Assembly (NCBI GenBank): GCA_022708505.1
Contig: JAKIYP010000008.1
Coordinates: 1 to 56,820 of the forward strand
Length of the DNA stretch: 56,820 nucleotides
Source of the DNA: Bacteroidota bacterium
GTDB lineage: Bacteria > Bacteroidota > Bacteroidia > Bacteroidales > Paludibacteraceae
Reading direction: 5' to 3'
Positions 16,521-25,400 of this stretch are shown here, in pieces (position 1 is the stretch's first letter; the number at the start of each line of letters is the position of its first letter). The notes under the pieces were generated by a model, which was not told where the DNA came from, ran no database searches, and saw only the letters and a list, made by a program, of their open reading frames with translations. The position numbers were made by a program, and so were the translations under genes.

Positions 16521-18755
16521 TTATTGTTTCATTTTTACCAATCTTTTCTGTGATTTCATCAGGTTGCCTGATTGTAGAGCAATGATTTTTGTTTCGTTCA
16601 GTAAGCTGAGGAACAGGATACTGTTGCGTGTTCCGGAATCTTTGGATTTTGCCCTTTTGATTTGATTTCGGGTGGCCAGCGCATAGTAGTCGGCAATGAG
16701 ATGTCTCTTTTCGAGTAGATTGTCGAATCGGGAATAATCCCACGACTGAATCATCGATACGAAATCAGAGGCGACTTCAATGACCTGTTCGCTAAGCCTG
16801 GTGAGGTCGTTGATTTGTTCTTTTGTGAATCCCTCGTGGTTATCGTTGATGTACTTAAAGCTTGATTCAGTCATTACTTTCAGGGATTTGGATATTTCGT
16901 AGAAATAATCTATTACCTGAATGTAAAATTGTCCTACCTCAACCGGAGCGCTTTCAAGACGTTTAAGGGTTGGTACAACCTCATAATGACGGCGGTTTTT
17001 GTATTTACGATACAATAAATCAGCTTCTTTATTTAGTTGATTGAGTTTCTTTCTGTCTTCATTAAACAGTCCGTCCAAAGTCTCTCTGTAAATCCTGATT
17101 GTGGTCTCAATAGCTTCTTCCATCTCATTGGAACAAACATGAATTAGGTCTGTTTCGTTTTTGATTTCTAGAGTCGTTTCTTTGGCTTCTTCTTTTGCAA
17201 CTCTTTTCTTGTGCACTAAGGTAAATTGGATAATCAGGAATACAACAAGAATGAGTAATCCGATGATAGCATATATACCACCATACATCAAAAGAAACGC
17301 AACGGTTGCAGAAGCTGTAAATGCAGCTACAGCCGTAAGAAACCATCCGCTGATAACTGTTAACACGCCGGTAATCCGGTACACCGCACTTTCACGCCCC
17401 CAGGCCCGATCGGCCAGTGAAGTACCCATGGCCACCATGAATGTTACATATGTAGTTGACAAAGGTAGTTTTAATGACGTCCCGAGTGAAATAAGCATGG
17501 CTGCGACGGTCAGGTTGACCGAAGCCCGGATAAGGTCGAAGGACGGATCGTTTGGTTCTTTCTTTTCAAGGGGTTTGAAGCGACTTTCGATAAAGTTCTT
17601 GACCTTTTGCGGAGTAATGTAATTGACAAACTTACCAATATTTAGTGCATTTCTGACCAATGAACGGGAGGCACTGGTTGAAGAGAATTGTTCAAGTCCT
17701 TCTCCCTGTCGGGAAAGATTTACTTCTGTCTTGGTTACGGAGCGGGATTTTTTGTTGAACCATAATGCCAGTACCATAACAACTCCTGAACCTAACAGGA
17801 ACCGCCAATCGACATTTACAGCTTCAGACAGTCGTCCCATGTATAAATTATCTATGTTACCGCCCTGTGCTACAAATTCTCCGGCAAACTGATATGAACT
17901 CAGTCCGGCCATGAACACGCCAATAAAGTTTACCAGGTCATTTCCTGCAAACGATAATGCAAGGGCAGCTGTCCCCGTTAAAATGATAACTTTCAAAATT
18001 TTCACCTTGAAAAGATGCTGAAGTAAAGCCATCAGCCCGGTCATGCCCAGGAATGTGTACAGCAGGATGATTGCTGTATGATCATTGAGGTATTGAATGT
18101 TTTCTTTGGAAATCAGGGTTGTGCTTTTCAGTCCTTTCAGGATAGCAAAATAGGCAATAGCCGTAAGGGCGATGCCTCCCCAGATGGCGCCGACATATTG
18201 AAATGACTTGTGATAATTAAAAGAGAAAATGATGCGGGAAATATACATAACCACCGAACCTACAGCAAAGGAAATTAAAACCGAGACAAAAATGCCGGAG
18301 ATGATTTTAAGCGCTTTGCCGGTGTTGATATATTGCGTCAGATCGACAACCTCGTTGTTCTGCCAGATGGTGAACAGGGAAACAGCTACGGCGGCTCCGA
18401 GTAATTCGAAAACAAGCGATACGGTTGTAGAGGTAGGTAGGCCGAAGGTGTTGAAAACATCTAAAAGTATTACATCGGTAATCATTACGGCTAAAAAGAG
18501 CATCATGATACTGGCAAAGGTAAATTTTTCAGGGTAAAACACCCCGCTTCGGGCAATTTCCATCATGCCGGTGGAGAAGAATGATCCCAGAATTACGCCG
18601 ACCGAGGCGACGGTGAGAATGACCCATAAAGGTGCGACTCTGGAACCGACGCTGGAATTCAGGAAGTTCACGGCGTCGTTAGCTACACCAACCACCAGGT
18701 CGAGTGCCGCAAGTGCCAGTAAAACGATTACAATGACAATGTAAATGCTATCCAT
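16521..18755 (-). CDS. pit: PiT-family inorganic phosphate transporter fused to a DUF47/PhoU-like domain
   Basis: 744 residues. The PHO4/PiT permease fills about residues 1-520, with two copies of the inverted family repeat: VGVANDAVNFLNSSVGSRVAP near 23-43 is the signature, and LSFAGNDLVNFIGVFMAG near 265 is its partner. About 11-12 membrane helices are visible. The last 200 residues (RETLDGLFNEDRKKLNQLNKEADLL onward) are helical and soluble, like the DUF47/PhoU-related regulators usually encoded separately. It imports phosphate with a cation symporter mechanism across the inner membrane. A very strong PHO-box-like repeat precedes it, so it should be induced by phosphate limitation. Confidence 0.92.
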   Translation of the reverse strand: MDSIYIVIVIVLLALAALDLVVGVANDAVNFLNSSVGSRVAPLWVILTVASVGVILGSFFSTGMMEIARSGVFYPEKFTFASIMMLFLAVMITDVILLDVFNTFGLPTSTTVSLVFELLGAAVAVSLFTIWQNNEVVDLTQYINTGKALKIISGIFVSVLISFAVGSVVMYISRIIFSFNYHKSFQYVGAIWGGIALTAIAYFAILKGLKSTTLISKENIQYLNDHTAIILLYTFLGMTGLMALLQHLFKVKILKVIILTGTAALALSFAGNDLVNFIGVFMAGLSSYQFAGEFVAQGGNIDNLYMGRLSEAVNVDWRFLLGSGVVMVLALWFNKKSRSVTKTEVNLSRQGEGLEQFSSTSASRSLVRNALNIGKFVNYITPQKVKNFIESRFKPLEKKEPNDPSFDLIRASVNLTVAAMLISLGTSLKLPLSTTYVTFMVAMGTSLADRAWGRESAVYRITGVLTVISGWFLTAVAAFTASATVAFLLMYGGIYAIIGLLILVVFLIIQFTLVHKKRVAKEEAKETTLEIKNETDLIHVCSNEMEEAIETTIRIYRETLDGLFNEDRKKLNQLNKEADLLYRKYKNRRHYEVVPTLKRLESAPVEVGQFYIQVIDYFYEISKSLKVMTESSFKYINDNHEGFTKEQINDLTRLSEQVIEVASDFVSMIQSWDYSRFDNLLEKRHLIADYYALATRNQIKRAKSKDSGTRNSILFLSLLNETKIIALQSGNLMKSQKRLVKMKQ

Positions 18756-18798
18756 CCGAATTAATTTATTGATTAAACTGTGATTCTTGTTTTCGGTG

Positions 18799-18855
18799 CA
18801 AAGGAATGAAATACATGTTACAAAAATGTTACAAAAATATGTAGAGTGTGTAACA
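18799..18855 (-). promoter_or_regulatory. Pho-type promoter of the PiT gene (best match in the window)
   Basis: On the minus strand two perfect TGTAACA units start at 18833 and 18822, 11 bp apart and identical over 11 bp; the nearer one starts 16 nt before the -7-like TTCCTTTG (18806-18799). A further TGTTACA occupies the phase at 18855-18849, with one degenerate phase between. Confidence 0.78.
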
Positions 18856-18863
18856 AAGTAAAA

Positions 18864-21659
18864 TTATTTCAACGTCCAGTTAATTCCCAGCGACCATGTT
18901 CTACCTGTGTTGTAGCGTTTGTTGATAAGCGTAATTGTGTGTGCTGTATCATCTTGCTGGTATTCATAGACCTGCTGTGTGAGGTGATCCTGCGCCAGCA
19001 GATCTTTAATGCCGAATTTGAGTTCAATTTGCTTTCCCAGTTTCTTGTTGAAAGTAAAGTCGATGACATGACGGGGCATTTCGTAAATATCGGGGACTTC
19101 TACTACGCCCTGGTTTAGTTGTGCGGCAACCAGAATTCTTTTCCCGGTTACGTTATACATGAGAGAAGCAGACAAACCTTTATCTTCCGGTTGGTAATAT
19201 AAACCAACATTGACTACATAGGGCGACTGACCCTGTAAAGCCCGGTTACGCTCGGTTTCCTGTTCTTCAAACTCAACCATGCTGGAGATTAAAGAAGCAT
19301 TCAGGTTAATATTCATGTCTTTTAATCCCATAAATGCAAGTGATTTCTTTAGTTCGAGTTCGATTCCGATATTGGTGGCGCCTTTGGCATTGTCGAACGA
19401 GAAGAGAGAACCCTGACCGATACTGACCATTTCTATCGGGTTTCTGAAGTGCTTGTAAAATGCAGCTAAGGTAAATGTTTCGCCGGGAGTAGGGTAGTGT
19501 TCAAAACGTAAATCGACGTTTTGAATGCTTGCAACCTGTAGACCAGGGTTACCGACTACCGAATTTTTCTCGGTAAAGTCGTAATAGGTTATCGGGGCTA
19601 TTTCCCTGAACTCCGGTCGGTTGATGCTGCGGGAATATGCAATCCTGAGTAAATTTTTTTCGTTAAGATTATAAGAAGTGTTCAGTGAAGGGAAGAAATC
19701 AATTGCCGGGTTGTCGACACTGACAGGGGCGCTCGCATGATAATATCCCTGTAGCATAAGGCGGTTGAACTCAGCTCTTACTCCCGCGTTGATATTGAAA
19801 TTACCTATGGGCAAAACAAGCGCGAGGTAACCTGCCGATAACCAGTTTTGGGCTGTATACGCGTTGGCAATATTGGTTTGTTCGTCGGCACTGATTACTT
19901 TGCCGGCACCCAGATAAGGTTCTGTAAACAGCGATTCAAAAGGTAACTGGTTGATTTCGGCTGTACTCAGGTTGCCGTAAGCATTCCGGTAGGTGATACT
20001 CCTTTCCCTGAAATTCCTGGTTTTGAATTCGTTGTAAAGTCCGGCTTTTGCAGTGGATTGCTGGCCGATCAGGTTGAATTTCTTTTCCCGGTTCAGCGCA
20101 GCGGTAAGTACATATTCGTGGTTAGTCATATACAAACGACCCAGTTCGTTGATGCTGGGTACGTCGGGCAGGACATACTGGTATACGCCGGGAGATACTT
20201 CCTTGTTGCTGCGGTTTTGACGGTCGGGCTCTATCCGGTTGGCATAGGCCAAACCGATATTCCAGTCTAACAGGTTGCCATCGAGATTCTTAATCTTGTG
20301 ATTGCCGCTAAACTGACCAGAATAGGTAGTACGTGAAGAATACTGATTGCTGAAATATTTAAAATTACTCATCCTGTAGTTGTTCCATCCTTCAGCATTG
20401 GCTGTTTTATCGATGCCAATCTGGTTTAACAGGTTTTTAAATTCCAACCTTGTTCCTTCCGCATTTTGATAGAACCAATTGTGTAGTATGCCAATTTTAA
20501 AGTCACGGGAATAGATATCTGATGTATACCGATACAAATAGATAGGTGTGTCATTTACTTCATCATATCTTTCGTACATGTAATTCAACATGTTGTCGCG
20601 GGTGCTGTAAGAATTGCTATAGCTTACCGATGTCATGGTCCCGATTCGGGCGCCAAGGTCTAAATTCCATTTCTTACCCATTGAAAACGAAAGTTTCTGA
20701 TTGGGAAGTGCAATGAGTGGTTGAGCAACCCACCGGGACGGCAATTGTAATGCGGCAGCATCCCGTTTGGTTAGGGAGATTTCATTCAGGTTGGCCGGAA
20801 AATCAGCTGGCAAAGCACGGGAGAGCGAACCAAGACCCAATAAATCCATTGGCATTAAATCAGGCAATAGTATTTCTTTAAAAGTGGTTACATCATTATA
20901 GGCAATCCCGTATTCTACCTGCATAAAATCATCATCGGGAATGTTTTTGGTTGTAATTTTGATGAATCCACCGGTAGCTTCAGCAGCATGCTCTGCCGCG
21001 CCGGTTTTGTATATCAATAGATTATCAATCATATTGCTGGGTATGGCATCAAAGGAAAAAGCCTTAACATCCGTCTCACTACTGGGTGTTGCGGCATTGT
21101 TAAGCCAAACGTTGTTATAGCGTTGGTTTAATCCCCTGACAATGATGAACCGATTATCCTGAATAGTTACGCCGGGTACCCTTTTTACGACTTCAGAAGC
21201 ATCCCGGTCGAGTGTTCGTCCTATTTGTTGAGATGAGATGCCGCTAACTACCTGAAGCGAAGTCCGTACACTCCTGATCATTGACAGGTCGGTGTCGGTT
21301 TTCATCCTGGCCACCACCTGTACGCTTTCAAGTTCCATGGAAGCTTCTTCCATATCAATATTAAGTATCACAGGTTGATTCTTCGAAACAGTTACATCGG
21401 TAATTTTTCGTGTAGTATAGGAAACGTAAGAAACAATCAGGGTGTATTTCCCGGGTGCAACTTTAATTTCAAAATTACCGTCAATATCCGCGGTGGTACC
21501 CGTCGTGGTTCCTTCAACCAGGATGGCGGCGCCGGTGAGCGGTTCGTTGTATTTCCGGTCGGTGACAGTTCCCCTGATTACAGACTGAGCCTGCACAGAA
21601 AAAAAAATTGAAAAGAAAAACAGGATGATAGATAAATAAAGAAATTGACCTTTCGTCAT
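18864..21659 (-). CDS. TonB-dependent outer-membrane receptor with CarboxypepD domain, Pho-controlled
   Basis: 931 residues from ATG 21659. Start choice: the longer reading begins at 21689, inside the -7 box, so ATG 21659, directly before a clean signal peptide (ending VQAQ), is correct. Domains: a CarboxypepD_reg-like beta-sandwich (about 26-110), a plug domain (about 125-240; RDASEVVKRVPGVTIQDNRFIIVRGLNQRYNNVWLNN) and a 22-strand barrel to the C-terminus (ending TWSLGINWTLK). It is not a SusC type: the SusC plug motifs are absent and no SusD gene is near. The promoter has phased PHO-like units, so the ligand is probably a phosphate-bearing compound. The PiT gene lies downstream with its own Pho promoter. 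Confidence 0.88.
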   Translation of the reverse strand: MTKGQFLYLSIILFFFSIFFSVQAQSVIRGTVTDRKYNEPLTGAAILVEGTTTGTTADIDGNFEIKVAPGKYTLIVSYVSYTTRKITDVTVSKNQPVILNIDMEEASMELESVQVVARMKTDTDLSMIRSVRTSLQVVSGISSQQIGRTLDRDASEVVKRVPGVTIQDNRFIIVRGLNQRYNNVWLNNAATPSSETDVKAFSFDAIPSNMIDNLLIYKTGAAEHAAEATGGFIKITTKNIPDDDFMQVEYGIAYNDVTTFKEILLPDLMPMDLLGLGSLSRALPADFPANLNEISLTKRDAAALQLPSRWVAQPLIALPNQKLSFSMGKKWNLDLGARIGTMTSVSYSNSYSTRDNMLNYMYERYDEVNDTPIYLYRYTSDIYSRDFKIGILHNWFYQNAEGTRLEFKNLLNQIGIDKTANAEGWNNYRMSNFKYFSNQYSSRTTYSGQFSGNHKIKNLDGNLLDWNIGLAYANRIEPDRQNRSNKEVSPGVYQYVLPDVPSINELGRLYMTNHEYVLTAALNREKKFNLIGQQSTAKAGLYNEFKTRNFRERSITYRNAYGNLSTAEINQLPFESLFTEPYLGAGKVISADEQTNIANAYTAQNWLSAGYLALVLPIGNFNINAGVRAEFNRLMLQGYYHASAPVSVDNPAIDFFPSLNTSYNLNEKNLLRIAYSRSINRPEFREIAPITYYDFTEKNSVVGNPGLQVASIQNVDLRFEHYPTPGETFTLAAFYKHFRNPIEMVSIGQGSLFSFDNAKGATNIGIELELKKSLAFMGLKDMNINLNASLISSMVEFEEQETERNRALQGQSPYVVNVGLYYQPEDKGLSASLMYNVTGKRILVAAQLNQGVVEVPDIYEMPRHVIDFTFNKKLGKQIELKFGIKDLLAQDHLTQQVYEYQQDDTAHTITLINKRYNTGRTWSLGINWTLK

Positions 21660-21686
21660 TGCAGTATCGTGTTTGAAATTTTGCTG

Positions 21687-21743
21687 CAAAACTACGAAAC
21701 GTGTATTTCAGATATGAGAAGAAGATGTTACAATCAGGCTACA
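21687..21743 (-). promoter_or_regulatory. Pho-type promoter of the TonB-dependent receptor
   Basis: On the minus strand the -7 box TAGTTTTG is at 21694-21687. TGAAATA starts 16 nt upstream (21710), the next phase is degenerate, and TGTAACA (21732) and TGTAGCC (21743) follow. The filled and skipped phases are exactly those of the phoB-like promoter. Confidence 0.68.
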
Positions 21744-21762
21744 AGGATAGCGAGCCTGGGAG

Positions 21763-22365
21763 TCAATTGTTGTAAGGGGACTTTTCTGTTTTGATACCGT
21801 TGAAGATAAACTCGATGATGTTGTATTTGTTTTCTTCAAAAGCCTTAGTGAGCGTTTTGCGGATATAAGGTACTTCCAGGCCTTTGATGGCATGAAATAC
21901 AACCACAGAAGACAAATCCAAATCCATTTTTTTGAAGATTTTTTGCTCAATCCCTTCTTCAAGAATATCCCGAATCATTTTGATTTCAGCCATGTCGATT
22001 TTTCTCCGGGCACGTTCTACTTCATAAATATCACGAAAGAAGTCGGCGCTAAGCGAGCCGTTGCGGTTCACAATATATTTGACTGCATCCAGGTGCGTGA
22101 TGGCAATGTTCCGCAGTTTGGTGTCGGGAGCATAGGCCTCTTGTGAAACCCTGGTTAGTTCTTCCAACAGGAAAGTAAGTTCTTTGTCGATAACTGCCTT
22201 AAAGATTTCTTCTTTATTATTGAAATAAGTATAAAGCGTACGTCTCCCTTTTTTAGATGCTTCTGCAATATCATTCATGGTAATATTACGCTTACCGTGG
22301 GTGGCAAACAAGTCGCGGGCGACTTCAATCAGCATTTTCTTGGTTTTGGAGATTTTTTTCGACAT
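21763..22365 (-). CDS. TetR/AcrR-family transcriptional regulator
   Basis: 200 residues. The N-terminal TetR helix-turn-helix (about 8-55: IEVARDLFATHGKRNITMNDIAEASKKGRRTLYTYFNNKEEIFKAV) is followed by a divergent all-helical ligand-binding domain. It lies upstream of the Pho-controlled receptor on the same strand, but a receptor promoter sits between them, so it need not control that gene. Ligand and targets unknown. Confidence 0.9.
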   Translation of the reverse strand: MSKKISKTKKMLIEVARDLFATHGKRNITMNDIAEASKKGRRTLYTYFNNKEEIFKAVIDKELTFLLEELTRVSQEAYAPDTKLRNIAITHLDAVKYIVNRNGSLSADFFRDIYEVERARRKIDMAEIKMIRDILEEGIEQKIFKKMDLDLSSVVVFHAIKGLEVPYIRKTLTKAFEENKYNIIEFIFNGIKTEKSPYNN

Positions 22366-22386
22366 ATTGATTCAGTTAAAGCTGTG

Positions 22387-22417
22387 CGAATATACTATAA
22401 TTGCTCAGATTAACAAA
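22387..22417 (-). promoter_or_regulatory. Promoter of the TetR-family gene
   Basis: Minus-strand TTTG (22417-22414), exactly 19 nt, then TATATTCG (22394-22387), 7 of 8 to the -7 consensus. Confidence 0.65.
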
Positions 22418-22464
22418 TTTTGTGTTGAAAAAATCAAAAATATAAATAATGCAGCCCGAATTGT

Positions 22465-25400
22465 TTAGGATGATTGTTGTTTGTTGTTTTGCCGATACTC
22501 TTTCGGGGTCATGTGGAATTCTTCGGCGAAGCATTTAGAAAAATAGGAACGGTTTGAGAATCCTACGCTATACATGATTTCAGAAATATTCAGGTCAGAT
22601 TCACTCAATAGCTGTGCAGCTCTTTTTAAACGAACAGTCCGGATAAATTCATTCACGGTTTGTCCGGTAAGTGCCTTGATTTTCCGATACACCTGTTGAT
22701 GCGTAATGTTGAGTTGCTGGCACAATAATTCTATATTGAGATCATAATTGTCAATGTGTTTGTCGATTGCTTTGACCAGTAGCTGGATGAATTTTTCATT
22801 GCTTGATTCTACCGGAATATGTTGAGGGTTAGCCAGCATACTCAGTCTGAAATGCTCTCTTAGTTTTTCGTTTTTTTCTATGAGTTTCTCAATGCGGATT
22901 TTCAGCAGTTTCATGCTGAAAGGTTTTGTGATGTAATCATCTGCCCCAAACGAGAAACCTTCATAAGCAGTTTCTTCATTCACTTTTGCAGTTAAGATAA
23001 TCAGTGGTATGTGACTGGTAACCATATTCGATTTAACTTTTTCACAAAGTTCCAATCCATTCATATTGGGCATCATTAAGTCGGAAACGATGATATCCGG
23101 AATATTTTTCTGTATACTTTCCATTCCTTCAACTCCATCCGATGCTTCGAATATTTCATAACAATCTTCCAGGTTCCTCCGGAGATAAGTCCGCATTTCC
23201 ACATTATCCTCGATGATTAATAACTTTGCTTTTTCCTTTGCAGAACTTTGATATACCTGTTCTTGTTCTGTATCAACATCCTCCTCAACAGGATTAATTT
23301 CTTCGTTAACAATGGGTAGCAGAACAACAAAGACAGAGCCCCGGTGCGTGTTGTTTTTGACAAATATCTCGCCGTCATGTAGTTCAATAAATTCTTTTGA
23401 TAAAGTTAAGCCAATCCCGGTACCTTCTGTGTTACCAGCTGGATTGCCTTTGACCTGATGGAACCTTTCAAAAATAAGTTGTTTTTCATTGTCCTGAATT
23501 CCTATGCCATTATCAGTGATTTCGAATTCAATATACTCCTTTTTATCTTTCGTTACGCGATTGACTGAGACGTTAATATAACCATTGTCAGGGGTGAATT
23601 TGAATGCATTAGATAGTAAATTATAGAGTACCTTCTCAATTTTATCGTTATCGAAGGACATAACACAAACATGGCATGAACTATCGAATACATATTCGAT
23701 GTTACGTTTTGCAGCATGTTCTTTAAACATGCTGTAAATTGATTTGGTAAATGAAATAATGTCAAGGTTAATCAGGTTTAATTCCATTTTTTTATTTTCA
23801 ATCTTTCTGAAATCCATGATTTGATTAATCAACCTTAACAGTCTTTCTGCATTTGTTTTCATGATATTCAGCTGTTCCTGTACAGAGCTATCAGTAAACT
23901 TCTCCATCAGGGTTTCTATTGGTCCCAGGATGAGGGTAAGCGGTGTCCTGAATTCGTGAGAGATATTGGTGAAGAAACGTAGTTTGATTGTGTTTATTTC
24001 CTCTGTTTTTTCCCTTTCGAGTTTTTCCCGTTTTAGTTGTTGTGCCAGTATAAACTTAGAATGGGCAGTTTTGTATATGAAAAATAACAACAGGATGATT
24101 GCAATAGTATAAATTGAATACGCCCACCAACTCAACCACCAGGGAGGTGTAATCACGACTTTTAACTGTGTTGTATCTTTGCTCCAGAATCCGTCAGGAT
24201 TTGCAGCTTTAAGCTGAAAGGTATATTTGCCGGGAGGAAGATTGGAGTAGGAGGCGTAATTTTGGGAACCGCTGGTGTAAATCCATTGCTTATCAACGCC
24301 TTCCAGTAGGTATGCGTATTTGTTGTTGGAAGGAGAACTATAGTCGAGCAGTGAGAATTGGATTTTGATGAAGTTTTGATTGTGTTTTAATGTTACAGTC
24401 TCAACAGGATTAATATGCCTGTTCGACTTCTTTTCCCAGGTCACATCTTGCTCAAAAACACTTATATTAGTAATCAAGGCTGGTTTTACAATAGAATCAA
24501 TGACTGAGGAAGTGATTTTCCTGGGAATGAATGTTACATACCGGTCGTAACCTCCCAGGTATATTTTGCCATTTTTGTCTTTAAATATTGAATTTGTTAC
24601 AAATCCCTTGTTTCTCAGTTCATGTGTAAAATCAAATGAAATGGTGGTTTGATTTTTTACGTTATAATAAAGCAGATGCAGGAATGATGTCAGCCAGATA
24701 TTGCCCTGCTGATCTGCAATGCCATTTTGAAGGGAATAACGATAGTAGTTGTCTACATGTATCTCACTGAAATTATTTGATTGTTTATTATATTTGCAAA
24801 GTCCCCGGTCAGTAATCACATATACCGTATGGTTCGTGTCAGAGAAAATACTGATAATGGAGTTGCTGTTTATACTGTTTGGGTTTCCCGGATCAAAGTG
24901 GAAGTGGGAGATTTTATCCTTAGTTACATCATAATTATACAAGCCTTCGTTTGAAATGCCGAACCAGATGATCCCTTTTTGATCACTATAAATACAGGAG
25001 ATTTCGCTGTTCTGATTTTGAATGATTTTATCATCAACAAATATAACCTTATAGGAAAAGTCGCTCAATTCACCAGATTGATTCCAGTTTGGGCTGATTT
25101 TACAAAGACCGTTGTTTACGTTTGTCCATATATTTCCATATTCATCTTCTGTAATACTGAAGATATATTTTAACAATAACGGAGCATCTTTAATAATTAC
25201 CCGTTCAAATTTTTGTTTTTTCCTGTTCCAGTAAATCAGTCCATTGTTGGTTCCTGCCCAGAGATTTCCTTTTTTATCAACATAAATACGTTTACTGTAT
25301 TTGTTGGTACTCAGTTTTGAGTCGAACAAGTATTGATTTGTTTTATTTGTAGCAGGATTTTTATGAATAATTCCATCGAAAGTGGCAAACCACAAATCAT

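Noticed and set aside
16309..16743. 144-residue minus-strand frame across the epimerase/PiT junction
   Set aside because: It overlaps both convergent genes in other frames and shows no family features.
21660..21689. N-terminal extension of the TonB-dependent receptor
   Set aside because: It lies over the -7 box and precedes a clean signal peptide that starts at 21659.
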